DNA from: Proteobacteria bacterium DTSAM18
GTDB lineage: Bacteria; Myxococcota_A; UBA796; GCA-2862545
Reading direction: 5' to 3'
Assembly: GCA_028767165.1 (NCBI GenBank)
Contig: JARACJ010000002.1
Location: 62,001-126,000, forward strand
DNA length: 64,000 bases
In this document: one piece after another, positions 35,612 to 43,900 of the stretch
Layout: the number at the start of each line of letters is the position of its first letter
How positions within the stretch are numbered: position 1 is the first letter of the stretch
Position numbers and translations under genes: made by a program
Notes under the pieces: model-generated
What the model was told of the DNA's origin: nothing
The model's input: only the letters and a program-made list of their open reading frames with translations
Database searches by the model: none

Positions 35612-36631
35612 ATGTGGCGTTGGCTGACCCTGCTGCTCATGATGCTGATTCCCTGGACCACGGTCCGGGCGCAGCAGTTCGTCACCCCCGACCCCACCCT
35701 CGTCCCCACCGAGGACCCCTACCTGCCCGCCGACATGCCCGAGGACTGGATCCGGACCAAGGGCGTCGCCTTCACCATCTTCGGGGACCCCACCGACCTC
35801 GCCGAGCAGCAGCGCCTGCTCGACCACGCGTCCGCGTCCTGGCCCGAGCTCTCAGAGGAGCTCGGCGTGCCGCTCGGTGGCCGGGTCCACGTGTTCCTCA
35901 CGGAGAGCGAGGCGCAGTTCCACGACCTGCAGCCCGGCCGTGCCCCCACCTGGGCCGACGCCACCGCATGGCCGAACCAGCGCGCCATCTTCCTGCGCAC
36001 CGATGACGCCCGTCCTGGCGTCGCACGGCCGCTCACCCAGGTCCTCGACCACGAGCTCGTCCACGTGCTCCTCGGACAGGCCTTCGGCCCGCGCCCCGTC
36101 CCGTCATGGCTGCAGGAGGGCCTGGCCCAGGTCCACGCCGGCGAGGTGGGCGCCGACCACGCCCTCACCGTGGGTCGCGACCTGTGGATGCGCCAGCGCC
36201 TGAGCCTCGAGCAGCTCACCGGTCCCTTCCCCGCTAGCGCCGCCGACGCCCAGCTCGCGTACACCCTCAGCGCCGACGTCATCCTGTGGATCCAGGACAC
36301 CTACGGTGACGACGCCATGCGGGACATCATCCGCAAGATGGCCCACGGCGCCACCCCGGAGGTCGCCCTGCACGAGGTCACCGACCTGTCCATGGCCGAG
36401 CTCGAGGAGGCGTGGCGCCTTCGCTACGAGCTGGCCGACGGCTGGCGCTGGGCCCTGCCCGAGAACCTCGACACCCTCCTGTTCGGCCTCGCGAGCCTGG
36501 GGCTCGTGTTCCTGGGTCTCCGCCGACGCAGGGTGATGCGACACGAGCTCGCCAACTGGGACGACCAGGAGCGCGCCCTCGACAAGCTCTCCCGGCAGCT
36601 CCTCCGTCGTTGGTACAACCGACGCTCCTGA
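35612..36631 (+). CDS. Exported MA-type zinc peptidase with C-terminal membrane anchor
   Basis: 339 residues. A signal peptide (MWRWLTLLLMMLIPWTTVRAQ) is followed by a gluzincin-like catalytic domain: HELVH at 147-151 (HExxH) and the third ligand Glu169 in WLQEGLAQ. This matches the 'peptidase MA-like' family. A membrane helix (LLFGLASLGLVFLGL) near residue 295 anchors it, leaving a basic cytoplasmic tail. It is probably a periplasmic membrane-bound metalloprotease; the target is unknown. The start is 10 nt after a CGGAG-type ribosome site. Confidence 0.82.
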   Translation: MWRWLTLLLMMLIPWTTVRAQQFVTPDPTLVPTEDPYLPADMPEDWIRTKGVAFTIFGDPTDLAEQQRLLDHASASWPELSEELGVPLGGRVHVFLTESEAQFHDLQPGRAPTWADATAWPNQRAIFLRTDDARPGVARPLTQVLDHELVHVLLGQAFGPRPVPSWLQEGLAQVHAGEVGADHALTVGRDLWMRQRLSLEQLTGPFPASAADAQLAYTLSADVILWIQDTYGDDAMRDIIRKMAHGATPEVALHEVTDLSMAELEEAWRLRYELADGWRWALPENLDTLLFGLASLGLVFLGLRRRRVMRHELANWDDQERALDKLSRQLLRRWYNRRS

Positions 36632-36736
36632 CGGCCCGCCCCCACGCCCACCTCCCCAATCGAACGCTGCCGAAGCGCCCCGTCCGGGGTACAACTCCAG
36701 CCGCAGCGACCGCCGCGACCCGCGGCAGGGGGATGG

Positions 36737-38125
36737 ATGCAGTCCGAGGTCTGGTACAAGGACAGATGGTTCTGGGGCGCCCTGGCGCTGGGCTTGCTCC
36801 TGCGGGCCCTGCCGATGCTCATCTGGGGCTGGGACTCCACCGCCTGCGTCCGCGACGAGTGCATCTACCGCAAGGTGGCCGAGCCGATCCTCACGGGTGA
36901 GGGCCTCGATCTTGCCCCCAACGCCGGCTGGCTGCCGGCCCCCGGCATGCCCTACGCCATGGCCGCCGCCAAGGCCCTCACCGGGCGCTTCGAGGCCATC
37001 AAGTGGGTGCACTGGCTGCTCACCCTGCCCCTGCTGGCCTTCGGCCACCAGCTCGCCCGCCAGGTGTTCGATTCCCAGCGGCTGGCCAGGGCCATGGCCT
37101 TCGGCCTCGCCGTGCACCCCACGTTCGTGTTCTTCACCGGCACGATGTGGACCGAGACCATCTACAGCGTGCTGCTGCTCGGCACGGTGGTGCTCATCCT
37201 CATGGCGCGGGAGCGCTCCTGGAAGTGGTCCGCGGCCGCAGGGGTGCTCCTCGGCCTCACGATCCTCAACCGAGGCATCGCGACCTACACGGCCCCCCTG
37301 TTCCTGCTCACGTTGATCGCGCCCGATCCCCTCTCTCTGCGCTGGTCCGACTGGCGTCCCCGGGTCCACCGGCACAAGCGCGCCATCGCCGCCTTCGTGG
37401 CCGCCACCGTGCTCACCGTGGCCCCCTACAGCATCTCCGCCTCGAAGCGGTGGGGCGGCATGGTCGTCACCGACGCCACCCTCGGCCACGTGGCCTACCT
37501 GGCCAACAACGACTTCCCGCCGGTCACGTTCGACTACGGCATCGGACAGCTCACCGGCCCCCTGTACGGACGCACCCGGACCCAGGGGCGTCCGAGCTGC
37601 CCCAAGAGCGACGGTCCCCTCGCCGAGGACCGCTGCGAGGTGGGCCATGCCGTCGAATGGGTCCGCGCGCACCCGGTGGAGTTCCTCGAGCGCATCCCCA
37701 TGCGGCTTGCCCAGTACTTCAACCCCAACAGCTTCCTCACCCGGCACCTTCGCTGGAACATGTGGCCGGGCATCCCCTACGGCATCAAGGAAGCCCTGGT
37801 CACGTTCCAGGTGGCCTCCAGCGTGTTCATTCTGGGTCTGGGCACCATCGGGGCCGCCCTGTTCGCACGTGGACCCTTCGGTCTGCTGTTCGGCTCCGTC
37901 GTCGGCTACAACCTCGCCGTCATCTCGTGCCTGTACGGCATCACCCGGTTCCGGCTCCCCCTCGAGCCGATGTGGATGCTGTTCGCCTTCGCCCTCGTGC
38001 TGGTCCGCCCGTCCATTCCGCGCGATCAACGCACCACCAGGGTGGTGCTCGCGGTGGTCCTGTCCCTTCTCCTGGCCCCATTGCTGGGACGCTACCTCCT
38101 CACCGGGTATCCTCAGTTCTGGTGA
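36737..38125 (+). CDS. Membrane glycosyltransferase of GT-C fold (GT39-like)
   Basis: 462 residues with about ten membrane helices (GALALGLLLRALPMLIWGW, WVHWLLTLPLLAFGHQLARQ, MAFGLAVHPTFVFFTGTMW, SVLLLGTVVLILMARE and others). The first periplasmic loop has an acidic site (DSTACVRDECIYRKVAEPIL) corresponding to the catalytic Asp/Glu of the GT-C superfamily, followed by PGMPYAMAAAKAL and the conserved TMWTE motif. It probably transfers a sugar from a polyprenyl-phosphate carrier to lipid or protein. It is preceded by GGCAGGGGGATGG and followed by a lipoprotein gene. Confidence 0.82.
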   Translation: MQSEVWYKDRWFWGALALGLLLRALPMLIWGWDSTACVRDECIYRKVAEPILTGEGLDLAPNAGWLPAPGMPYAMAAAKALTGRFEAIKWVHWLLTLPLLAFGHQLARQVFDSQRLARAMAFGLAVHPTFVFFTGTMWTETIYSVLLLGTVVLILMARERSWKWSAAAGVLLGLTILNRGIATYTAPLFLLTLIAPDPLSLRWSDWRPRVHRHKRAIAAFVAATVLTVAPYSISASKRWGGMVVTDATLGHVAYLANNDFPPVTFDYGIGQLTGPLYGRTRTQGRPSCPKSDGPLAEDRCEVGHAVEWVRAHPVEFLERIPMRLAQYFNPNSFLTRHLRWNMWPGIPYGIKEALVTFQVASSVFILGLGTIGAALFARGPFGLLFGSVVGYNLAVISCLYGITRFRLPLEPMWMLFAFALVLVRPSIPRDQRTTRVVLAVVLSLLLAPLLGRYLLTGYPQFW

Positions 38126-38181
38126 GACCACGGCCCCCACGGGCCCCCTGGAAAACCGCTCGCATCGTGTCCGGAGTCCCC

Positions 38182-38808
38182 ATGCGCCACCTGGTTCCCG
38201 TCGCCCTGCTGCTCATCGGCTGCGAATCGATGAAGCCCGCCGAGAGCACCCTTCCCCCCACGCAGGGTCGTCAGGCGTCGACCACCGAGGACGTCCAGAC
38301 CCCCGAGGCCACGCCTGAAGAGGCACCCGAGCCCTTCGCCGTCGACACCGACGTCCCCGAGGCTCCCGAAGACCCCCTGATCGACGAGCAGCCCGACGGC
38401 ACCTGGACGGTCCGCCCCCACGAGGTCCGACACGACGAGGACGAGGGCACGTGGACCATCCACCACCCTCCCGAGGAGGTCGCCGAGGAGCCCCCTGCCG
38501 ACATCCCCGTGGTCACCCCCATGCCGTCGGTGAACCTCCACAGCACGCCCCGGCTGATCGCGGTCATTCCGAACACCCAGCCCCCCCGGGCCATCCTCGG
38601 CCTCACCACCGGCGAGGAGATCGTCGTGGAGCCCGGCACCATGATCCCCCACGCCGGCGTGGTCGTGCTGGCCATCGGTGAGGGAGGCGTCCAGATCGCC
38701 GAGGTCATCCCCGAGGGCGACCACGTCTCCCTGGAGTCCCACAACCTGGTGCCCCTGCACCGCCAGCTGCCCGCGCCCACGACGGGACCCGGAACCCCGA
38801 ACCGATGA
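38182..38808 (+). CDS. Lipoprotein with Pro/Glu-rich linker
   Basis: 208 residues. MRHLVPVALLLIGC is a lipoprotein leader. Residues ~20-125 are a Pro/Glu/Asp/Thr linker (TPEATPEEAPEP, DTDVPEAPED). A compact beta domain follows (SVNLHSTPRLIAVIPNTQPP, AILGLTTGEEIVVEPGTMIP, VVVLAIGEGGVQIAEVIPEGDHV), resembling the regulatory C-terminal domain of PilP (T4P assembly), where such domains begin 'PRAILGLxxGxExxVxxGxxI'. A pilotin/PilP-like role is a possibility only. It is followed by a strong terminator. Confidence 0.7.
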   Translation: MRHLVPVALLLIGCESMKPAESTLPPTQGRQASTTEDVQTPEATPEEAPEPFAVDTDVPEAPEDPLIDEQPDGTWTVRPHEVRHDEDEGTWTIHHPPEEVAEEPPADIPVVTPMPSVNLHSTPRLIAVIPNTQPPRAILGLTTGEEIVVEPGTMIPHAGVVVLAIGEGGVQIAEVIPEGDHVSLESHNLVPLHRQLPAPTTGPGTPNR

Positions 38809-38847
38809 GCCTGCGGTAAACCCGCAATCAGGAACCGCAGCGAGAAC

Positions 38848-38879
38848 GAGGCCTTCAGATCGATCTGAAGGCCTCTTTT
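38848..38879 (+). terminator. Strong intrinsic terminator
   Basis: A perfect 28-bp palindrome (arms GAGGCCTTCAGATC and its complement) is followed by TTTT, 39 nt after the lipoprotein stop. Confidence 0.88.
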
Positions 38880-39031
38880 CATGGGTACTGGATCCACCGG
38901 ATGCATCATCGATCCCGGTACTTGCGCACGACGCCCCGAGTACGGAATGCCACGACTTCGGGATCCCACGACTTCAAAACGACCTTGAAAGGGCGACTTT
39001 CAGCCATCGTTCCGAAACGGGTATTTCTTCC

Positions 39032-39059
39032 TTGGCGAGAAGCGGCGTTGTGGCATACT
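39032..39059 (+). promoter_or_regulatory. Sigma-70-type promoter
   Basis: TTGGCG (39032) and CATACT (39054) are 16 nt apart. They lie in a 265-bp, less GC-rich stretch after the preceding terminator and 86 nt before the next ATG. The intervening leader contains the repeated words GACTTCGGGA and GCCGACTTCGGGAGG. Confidence 0.55.
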
Positions 39060-39144
39060 ACGGACACGTCGGACGGGAACCACTACACGGTTCACATCAT
39101 GTCCGTAGAAGCCTTCGGTGAAACGCCGACTTCGGGAGGTCCAG

Positions 39145-39495
39145 ATGGATTTCGTACAACCGGCAAACCCTGAGCTCGATCCCTGCGAGGCGCCGCAATT
39201 CGCCGCCCCCGCAGAGCAGCTCCGCGCCAAGACCCCCGACCTGTCTGCGTCGCAGTTCATGCACCCCGAAGACACCCTCGAGGCGGCACTCCGGTCGGTG
39301 AACCCCGTGGCGCCGCAACCCGCGCACCTGCTGCACGACTCCTACTCGGCGCCCAAGCCCCCCGTGAGCCTCATCGAGCCCCAGAACCAGCTCATGGAGG
39401 AGACCCAGCGCGCCGACGATCGGCTGCTCGCGGTCTTCGGCTTTGGCGTGGCGGCCCTGATGACCCTCCTCACCGTGCTCCTCTTCACGAGCTGA
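39145..39495 (+). CDS. Tail-anchored small membrane protein
   Basis: 116 residues. The first ~85 are polar and Pro/Glu-rich with short repeated words (QFAAPAEQL, SASQFMHPEDTLEAAL, PAHLLHDSYSAPKPPVSLIE). The last ~22 (LLAVFGFGVAALMTLLTVLLF) form one membrane helix, placing the bulk in the cytoplasm. The ATG follows GGGAGG by 5 nt. It has its own promoter and is closed by two hairpins, so it is a monocistronic, probably well expressed gene. Not recognised. Confidence 0.7.
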   Translation: MDFVQPANPELDPCEAPQFAAPAEQLRAKTPDLSASQFMHPEDTLEAALRSVNPVAPQPAHLLHDSYSAPKPPVSLIEPQNQLMEETQRADDRLLAVFGFGVAALMTLLTVLLFTS

Positions 39496-39513
39496 CGCAC
39501 GGGACACAGCCCA

Positions 39514-39619
39514 CTCGGTGCGTGCGCCTCCCACGCGCACGGCGGACGCACCGAGCGGGCTCACCCTTCCCCCCACTTCGGCCCTCTGCCCTCCAGCGAC
39601 CCCCTGAGGCAGAGGGCCG
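39514..39619. terminator. Two convergent hairpins
   Basis: A 10-bp stem (39514-39523 with 39546-39555, CTCGGTGCGT/ACGCACCGAG) and a 12-bp stem (39579-39590 with 39608-39619, CGGCCCTCTGCC and complement) lie between two convergent genes. The first probably ends the small membrane protein message and the second the hydratase message. Confidence 0.65.
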
Positions 39620-39633
39620 AGTGCTGTCTTGGG

Positions 39634-40404
39634 TCAGGTGAACGACGAGAAGTCCGGGGCCCGCTTCTCGAAGAACGCCACCATGGCCTCCTCCGCCTCC
39701 GGACCGGCGAGCTGCCGGGCGAAGACCTCTGCCTCCTGGGCCATGGCTTGACGGACGGCAGCGGAGCGGGGATGCCGCAGCAGCGCCTTGGACTCCCGCA
39801 CGGCCGCGGGCGGCAGCGCGGCGATGCGGTCGGCGAGCTCCTGGCCGGCCGCCCGAATGCCTTCCCCTGGGACCACCCGGTTCACGAGCCCCGCCTGCAT
39901 CGCCTCCTCGGCCCCGAAGCGCTCTCCCAGCACCAGCCAGGAGAAGGCCTTGCGATGGCCGACGAGAGCCGGCACGAGCAGGCTGGAGCCTGCCTCCGGC
40001 ACGAGGCCGAGCTGGGCGAAGGGCAGGCTGAACTGCGCGTCGCTCGCCGCGATGACCTGGTCGCAGTGCAGGAGCAGCGTGGTGCCGATGCCTACGGCCA
40101 TCCCGTGGACCAGCGCCAGCACGGGCTTGGGAAACGCCGCGATCTCACGCAGGAAGGCCATGACAGGGGAGTGCTCGGGATCGAGGGAGCCGGACGCGAA
40201 GTCCTTGAGGTCGTTGCCCGCACAGAACGCACGCCCCTCGCCCGCGAACACCACGACCCGCACCTGCGGGTCCTTGGAGGCCGCCACCAGCGCTCGGGTC
40301 ATCGCCCGGTACATCTCCTGGTCGAGCGCGTTGAGACGCTCCGGACGCTCGAGGATGATCCACTGTGCGCGTCCGCGCAGCTGCGTCGAGACCCTGTCGG
40401 TCAT
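39634..40404 (-). CDS. Enoyl-CoA hydratase/isomerase family protein
   Basis: 256 residues, typical crotonase length. RPERLNALDQEMYRAMTRAL, VVVFAGEGRAFCAGNDLKDF (oxyanion-hole region), GMAVGIGTTLLLHCDQVIA and SLPFAQLGLVPEAGSSLLVP are family signatures. The second catalytic Glu (in VPEAG) is present; the first one of true hydratases is replaced in GMAVGIG, so the enzyme may be an isomerase (PaaG/ECI-like) or have another activity. The ATG follows GGAGGCAGGC. No fatty-acid operon partner lies nearby. Confidence 0.88.
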   Translation of the reverse strand: MTDRVSTQLRGRAQWIILERPERLNALDQEMYRAMTRALVAASKDPQVRVVVFAGEGRAFCAGNDLKDFASGSLDPEHSPVMAFLREIAAFPKPVLALVHGMAVGIGTTLLLHCDQVIAASDAQFSLPFAQLGLVPEAGSSLLVPALVGHRKAFSWLVLGERFGAEEAMQAGLVNRVVPGEGIRAAGQELADRIAALPPAAVRESKALLRHPRSAAVRQAMAQEAEVFARQLAGPEAEEAMVAFFEKRAPDFSSFT

Positions 40405-40498
40405 GCCTGCCTCCGTGTCGTGCGGGGGCATCGGCCCCGGATGTGTGAGCCTACCGCAGTTCTCCCCCACATCCTGCGAGGACCATGGATGACGATGC

Positions 40499-41437
40499 TC
40501 AGACGGTGGAGGGACGCCGCCCGAGGTCGTCGACGGAGCTGGCGGTGTCCGGGTAGTGCATGTCGCTGAGGGTGTCGGCGTGCTTGGCCACGCCGAAGAA
40601 GCGCGACATGGAGTAGCCCACGCGATCGGCAGCGTTCAGCGGGTGCTCCGTGCCGAGATCCTCCCACCGCACGACCCTGAGGGAACGGGTGGAGTCCTTC
40701 AGGTAGGACGCGTCGTCCGGTCGACCGAAGGGGTAGGACGGGTTGAACACCGCCAGGCACCGGGCAGGGTAGCGGCCCCAGAAGGCGCGCTGCTCGGTGA
40801 GGGTGTCGGTGAGCCGGGCGATCCTGCTCGGCGACATGCACGAGCGCACCAGCGTGTGCAGGGCGTCGCCCTGGACCTGATCCGCCTGGTCGGGATCGAC
40901 GACCCCGGTGTGCTTGGCGAGCAGCCTCATGGCGGCGGCTGGACGCTTCTTCCAGCGCTCGCGCGCGCCGGGCAGGGATGCGGCCGCGTACACCAGGCGC
41001 GTGCCCCAGGAGGGCCTCAGGAGCGGCTGGACGGCGTAGACCTGGGTGAAGGTGCTCGGGTAGGACAGGCCGGCCCACAGGGCCACCAGACCGGCGAAGC
41101 CCTCGCCGGCGACGCACACCTGATCGTAGCCAAGGTGCTCGGCCGAGGCCTTGAGCCACCGCACGATGTAGGTGAAGTCGAAGTGACGCTCCGAGTCGAC
41201 CCGGCTGCCCCCGAAGCCCGGCACGTCGAGCCAGATGAGGCGCGCCTTTCCGGTGCGTCCCTCGAGCGCGGTGCGCCACTCGGACTGGCGCGCCCCGAAG
41301 CTCAAGATGATGATGGGCACGCCAGTGCCTTCGATGCGGGCACGGGTGTGGACCTGACCACCGCGACGCAGCCGTACGAGGAAGCTGTGCTCTCCCTCGC
41401 CGCTGGGCTCGAAACCTTCCGGGCGCCTGCGGTGCAT
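40499..41437 (-). CDS. Alpha/beta-hydrolase-fold protein lacking the nucleophile
   Basis: 312 residues. The fold is recognisable: GVPIIILSFGARQSEW, the strand/turn LIWLDVPGFGGSRVD, the helix region VCVAGEGFAGLVALWAG and Asp/Glu-rich loops later. In the nucleophile elbow the expected GxSxG reads G111-E-G113-F-A, so the catalytic Ser is missing. The protein may be a non-enzymatic relative or use another residue. The ATG follows CGAGGAGAACC. It diverges from the mutH-like gene with a 66-bp gap. Confidence 0.65.
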   Translation of the reverse strand: MHRRRPEGFEPSGEGEHSFLVRLRRGGQVHTRARIEGTGVPIIILSFGARQSEWRTALEGRTGKARLIWLDVPGFGGSRVDSERHFDFTYIVRWLKASAEHLGYDQVCVAGEGFAGLVALWAGLSYPSTFTQVYAVQPLLRPSWGTRLVYAAASLPGARERWKKRPAAAMRLLAKHTGVVDPDQADQVQGDALHTLVRSCMSPSRIARLTDTLTEQRAFWGRYPARCLAVFNPSYPFGRPDDASYLKDSTRSLRVVRWEDLGTEHPLNAADRVGYSMSRFFGVAKHADTLSDMHYPDTASSVDDLGRRPSTV

Positions 41438-41503
41438 GGTTCTCCTCGTGCCGATTACGCTGCCATACCCTACCATCGGCACATCACGACGATCCAGAAA
41501 GCC

Positions 41504-42184
41504 ATGCCCCAGTACCCACCACCTCACGACATCGCAGAGCTGGAACGCAGAGCAACCCTGCTCGCAGGGCGTACCCTTGCGCAACTGGCACAGCTCGCCC
41601 AGTGGCCGGTTCCGGAGGACCTTCGGCGCCAGAAGGGTTGGCCGGGGCAACTCATCGAGCATCTGCTCGGCGCCACGGCGGGCAGTCGGGCCGAGCCGGA
41701 CTTTCCCCACCTGGGAGTCGAGCTGAAGACCCTTCCGCTCAACCCCAGGGGCAAGGTCATGGAGACGACCTACGTGTGCACCGCACCGCTCGACGGCTCG
41801 ATGGCCCAGACCTGGGAGACCTCGTGGGTGCGCAAGAAGCTCTCCTGTGTGCTGTGGGTGCCCATCGTCGTGCCCGAGGATCGCTCCGTGGCGAACCGTC
41901 GTGTCGCCCGGCCCTTCCTGTGGCGTCCCAACGAGGCGGAGTCGCGCGTGCTGAAGGCCGACTGGGAGCTCCTCACCGACTTCATCGCCCTCGGTGAGGT
42001 CGATCAGCTCCACGCCCGACACGGCGCAGCGCTGCAGCTACGGCCCAAGGCGGCGAGCTCCCGCGATCGTACCTGGATCCTCAACGAAGAGGGCGAGTGG
42101 TCCCACGCCAACCCCAAGGGCTTCTACCTGCGAACGGGCTTCACCTCGGAGCTGCTCCGACGCCACCTGCGCATGCCCTCGTGA
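41504..42184 (+). CDS. mutH: MutH/Sau3AI-type endonuclease (DNA mismatch repair MutH-like)
   Basis: 226 residues (E. coli MutH 229). The catalytic set Glu52, Asp66, Glu73 and Lys75 lies in GQLIEHLLGATAGSRAEPDF and PHLGVELKTLP, with spacings identical to E. coli E56/D70/E77/K79. N-terminal LAGRTLAQLAQ and C-terminal GFYLRTGFTSELLRR also fit the family. MutH nicks the unmethylated strand at GATC sites after MutS/MutL activation. It is mainly known from Gammaproteobacteria, so its presence here is unusual. No Dam methylase, MutS1 or MutL gene is in the window. A Sau3AI-like restriction role is the alternative. Confidence 0.88.
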   Translation: MPQYPPPHDIAELERRATLLAGRTLAQLAQLAQWPVPEDLRRQKGWPGQLIEHLLGATAGSRAEPDFPHLGVELKTLPLNPRGKVMETTYVCTAPLDGSMAQTWETSWVRKKLSCVLWVPIVVPEDRSVANRRVARPFLWRPNEAESRVLKADWELLTDFIALGEVDQLHARHGAALQLRPKAASSRDRTWILNEEGEWSHANPKGFYLRTGFTSELLRRHLRMPS

Positions 42185-42217
42185 TAGCCTCCAGACCCTT
42201 CTGCCACGGTAGCTCCC

Positions 42218-42790
42218 ATGAGCCTGATCAACGGTGACGAAGCACCCTTCTGGTTGTTTCCCAGCGCCCTGCCCGCAGACCTGTGCGAGCTGCTGGGCCG
42301 CCATGCTCGCGCCCTGAACGCCCGACCCGGTGAGGTCGGAGGCCCTGGAGATCCGGCCATCCGCACCGCGACCGTGGCCTTCTTCCCTCAGGGAAGCTGG
42401 GTCAACGCCCTCGTCGACAAGTACGCGTGGGAGGCGAACGTGCTCGCGGGCTGGCACTACGGCCTGAGCGGCAGCGAACCCGTCCAGTGGTCCCGCTACG
42501 ACCGTCACGGAGGGTACGACTGGCACGTCGACACCTTCCTGGCCCACGGCACCACCCGCAAGCTGTCCGTCAGCGTGCAGCTGAGCGAGGCGGACGCCTA
42601 CGAGGGCGGCCAGATCGAGCTGCGGCGCCATGGCCACGCCGACGGCTCGACCTACGAGCTACCCGACGGGGCCCGCGCCCTCGGCTCGGTGCTGGTGTTT
42701 CCCTCGTTCCTGATGCACCGCGTCTCACCCGTCACCGCCGGCAGCCGAACGAGCCTGGCGTCCTGGGTGAGGGGACCCCGCTTCTCCTGA
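42218..42790 (+). CDS. 2-oxoglutarate/Fe(II) oxygenase (PKHD/YbiX-like)
   Basis: 190 residues. The metal triad is visible: His103 and Asp105 in YDWHVDTF and His167 in FLMHRVSPV, with Arg177 placed to bind 2-oxoglutarate. EGGQIELRRHG and ALGSVLVFPSF are typical prolyl-4-hydroxylase-like strands. Such YbiX/PiuC-like enzymes hydroxylate proteins or small molecules, often under iron or oxidative control; the substrate is unknown. It starts 33 nt after the mutH-like stop and may be cotranscribed. Confidence 0.87.
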   Translation: MSLINGDEAPFWLFPSALPADLCELLGRHARALNARPGEVGGPGDPAIRTATVAFFPQGSWVNALVDKYAWEANVLAGWHYGLSGSEPVQWSRYDRHGGYDWHVDTFLAHGTTRKLSVSVQLSEADAYEGGQIELRRHGHADGSTYELPDGARALGSVLVFPSFLMHRVSPVTAGSRTSLASWVRGPRFS

Positions 42791-42796
42791 GGCACC

Positions 42797-43792
42797 TCAG
42801 CGCAGGGAGTCGTCCCTCCGCGCACGGTAGGGCTCGCCCGTGCCGGGCACCGAGGGGTGCTCCACCGGCCCATCGTGCAGGAAGGCTCCGACGAGCGCGT
42901 TGAAGCGATCCTTCTCCTCGAGGGGCGGCACGTGCGCGGCGTCGGGCAGCACCCGGACCTGCACCTCGCCATCGAGGTGGCCGACGAGACGCGTGGCCAG
43001 CTCCTGGGGGAACAGCTGGTCCTGGGAGCCCCAGATCACGAGGGACGGCTGCTCGTAGGTCCACCTGGCCAGCTCGAGCTCGCAGTAGGACAGCAGATCG
43101 TCCACCAGGGCCTTGCGGTCCGACATGTCCATCTCCGAGACCCGCTCGGCGATGACGTCGAGCCACTTGTCCGGGATGTTGGGTGGCTCGGCAAGGGTGG
43201 CCTGCAGACCCTTCTTCACGTCTTCGCCGGTGGTGGGGAACAGGATCTGCTCCACGGACGCCACGTCCAGGCGGTCGAGCGCGAGATCCCGATCCTCCAG
43301 GGTGTAGGCGGGACCCGGTGCGTCGACCCACACGAGCCGTTCCACGCGCTCCGGGTATCGATGGGCGAGGTCTGCCATGACGAACCCGCCGTAGCTCATG
43401 CCCACCACGTGGACGCGGTCGATGCCGAGCTGGTCGAGGACCTGCACCATGGCGTCCGACTGGCTGACGAGGGTTCGTGGCGTGTCGGCGCGACCCACGC
43501 TCTCACCGAACCACAGCAGGTCGGGCACGATCAGGCGGTGCTCTTCGGCGAGGTCGAGCTGGGGCCAGAAGTTGCTCGTGCCGGTGGCGTGGAACCCGTG
43601 CAGCATGAGCACCGGCAACCCCTGCTCACCAGCGCCATCCACGCCCGCGTACAGGTGCACGTCGCCGAGCTCCGTCGACACCGTGCGCTCCACGAGCCCG
43701 GCACGCTCGAACGCCGCCACCTGGTGGTTCTCCATCCGCTGTTCGATGTGGCAGGCCACCATCGCCGGCAGCGCGAGCAGAAGAAGTCGCAT
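42797..43792 (-). CDS. Lipid-anchored alpha/beta hydrolase
   Basis: 331 residues. MRLLLLALPAMVAC is a lipoprotein leader (Cys14). The hydrolase core is complete: LMLHGFHATGTSNFWP (oxyanion region), nucleophile elbow VVGMSYGGFVMAD with Ser133, acid VIWGSQDQLFP and His in LPDAAHVPPLE. It probably cleaves an ester or lactone in the periplasm. It ends 6 nt from the opposing oxygenase gene. Its upstream region holds a symmetric parS-like palindrome at 43864, 72 nt away. Confidence 0.87.
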   Translation of the reverse strand: MRLLLLALPAMVACHIEQRMENHQVAAFERAGLVERTVSTELGDVHLYAGVDGAGEQGLPVLMLHGFHATGTSNFWPQLDLAEEHRLIVPDLLWFGESVGRADTPRTLVSQSDAMVQVLDQLGIDRVHVVGMSYGGFVMADLAHRYPERVERLVWVDAPGPAYTLEDRDLALDRLDVASVEQILFPTTGEDVKKGLQATLAEPPNIPDKWLDVIAERVSEMDMSDRKALVDDLLSYCELELARWTYEQPSLVIWGSQDQLFPQELATRLVGHLDGEVQVRVLPDAAHVPPLEEKDRFNALVGAFLHDGPVEHPSVPGTGEPYRARRDDSLR

Positions 43793-43863
43793 GGTTCCAT
43801 CCCCACGAAAGTCCCCCTGGGAGACGGAACCTCGGACATGGAACTGGATGGGGGCCCAGACGA

Positions 43864-43879
43864 TGTTCCACGTGGAACA
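43864..43879. promoter_or_regulatory. Distant parS-type palindrome
   Basis: TGTTCCACGTGGAACA is a perfect 16-bp palindrome differing from the other parS sites by one symmetric change in each arm. It is intergenic, 10 kb from parAB, between two minus-strand genes. This variant is like the myxobacterial parS form. Confidence 0.65.
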
Positions 43880-43900
43880 CGATGGCACGCCCTCGCCAGC

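Noticed and set aside
37490-37505. CACGTG cores such as GGCCACGTGGCC as parS sites
   Set aside because: Only the hexamer core is shared; the outer TGTTT/AAACA arms are absent.
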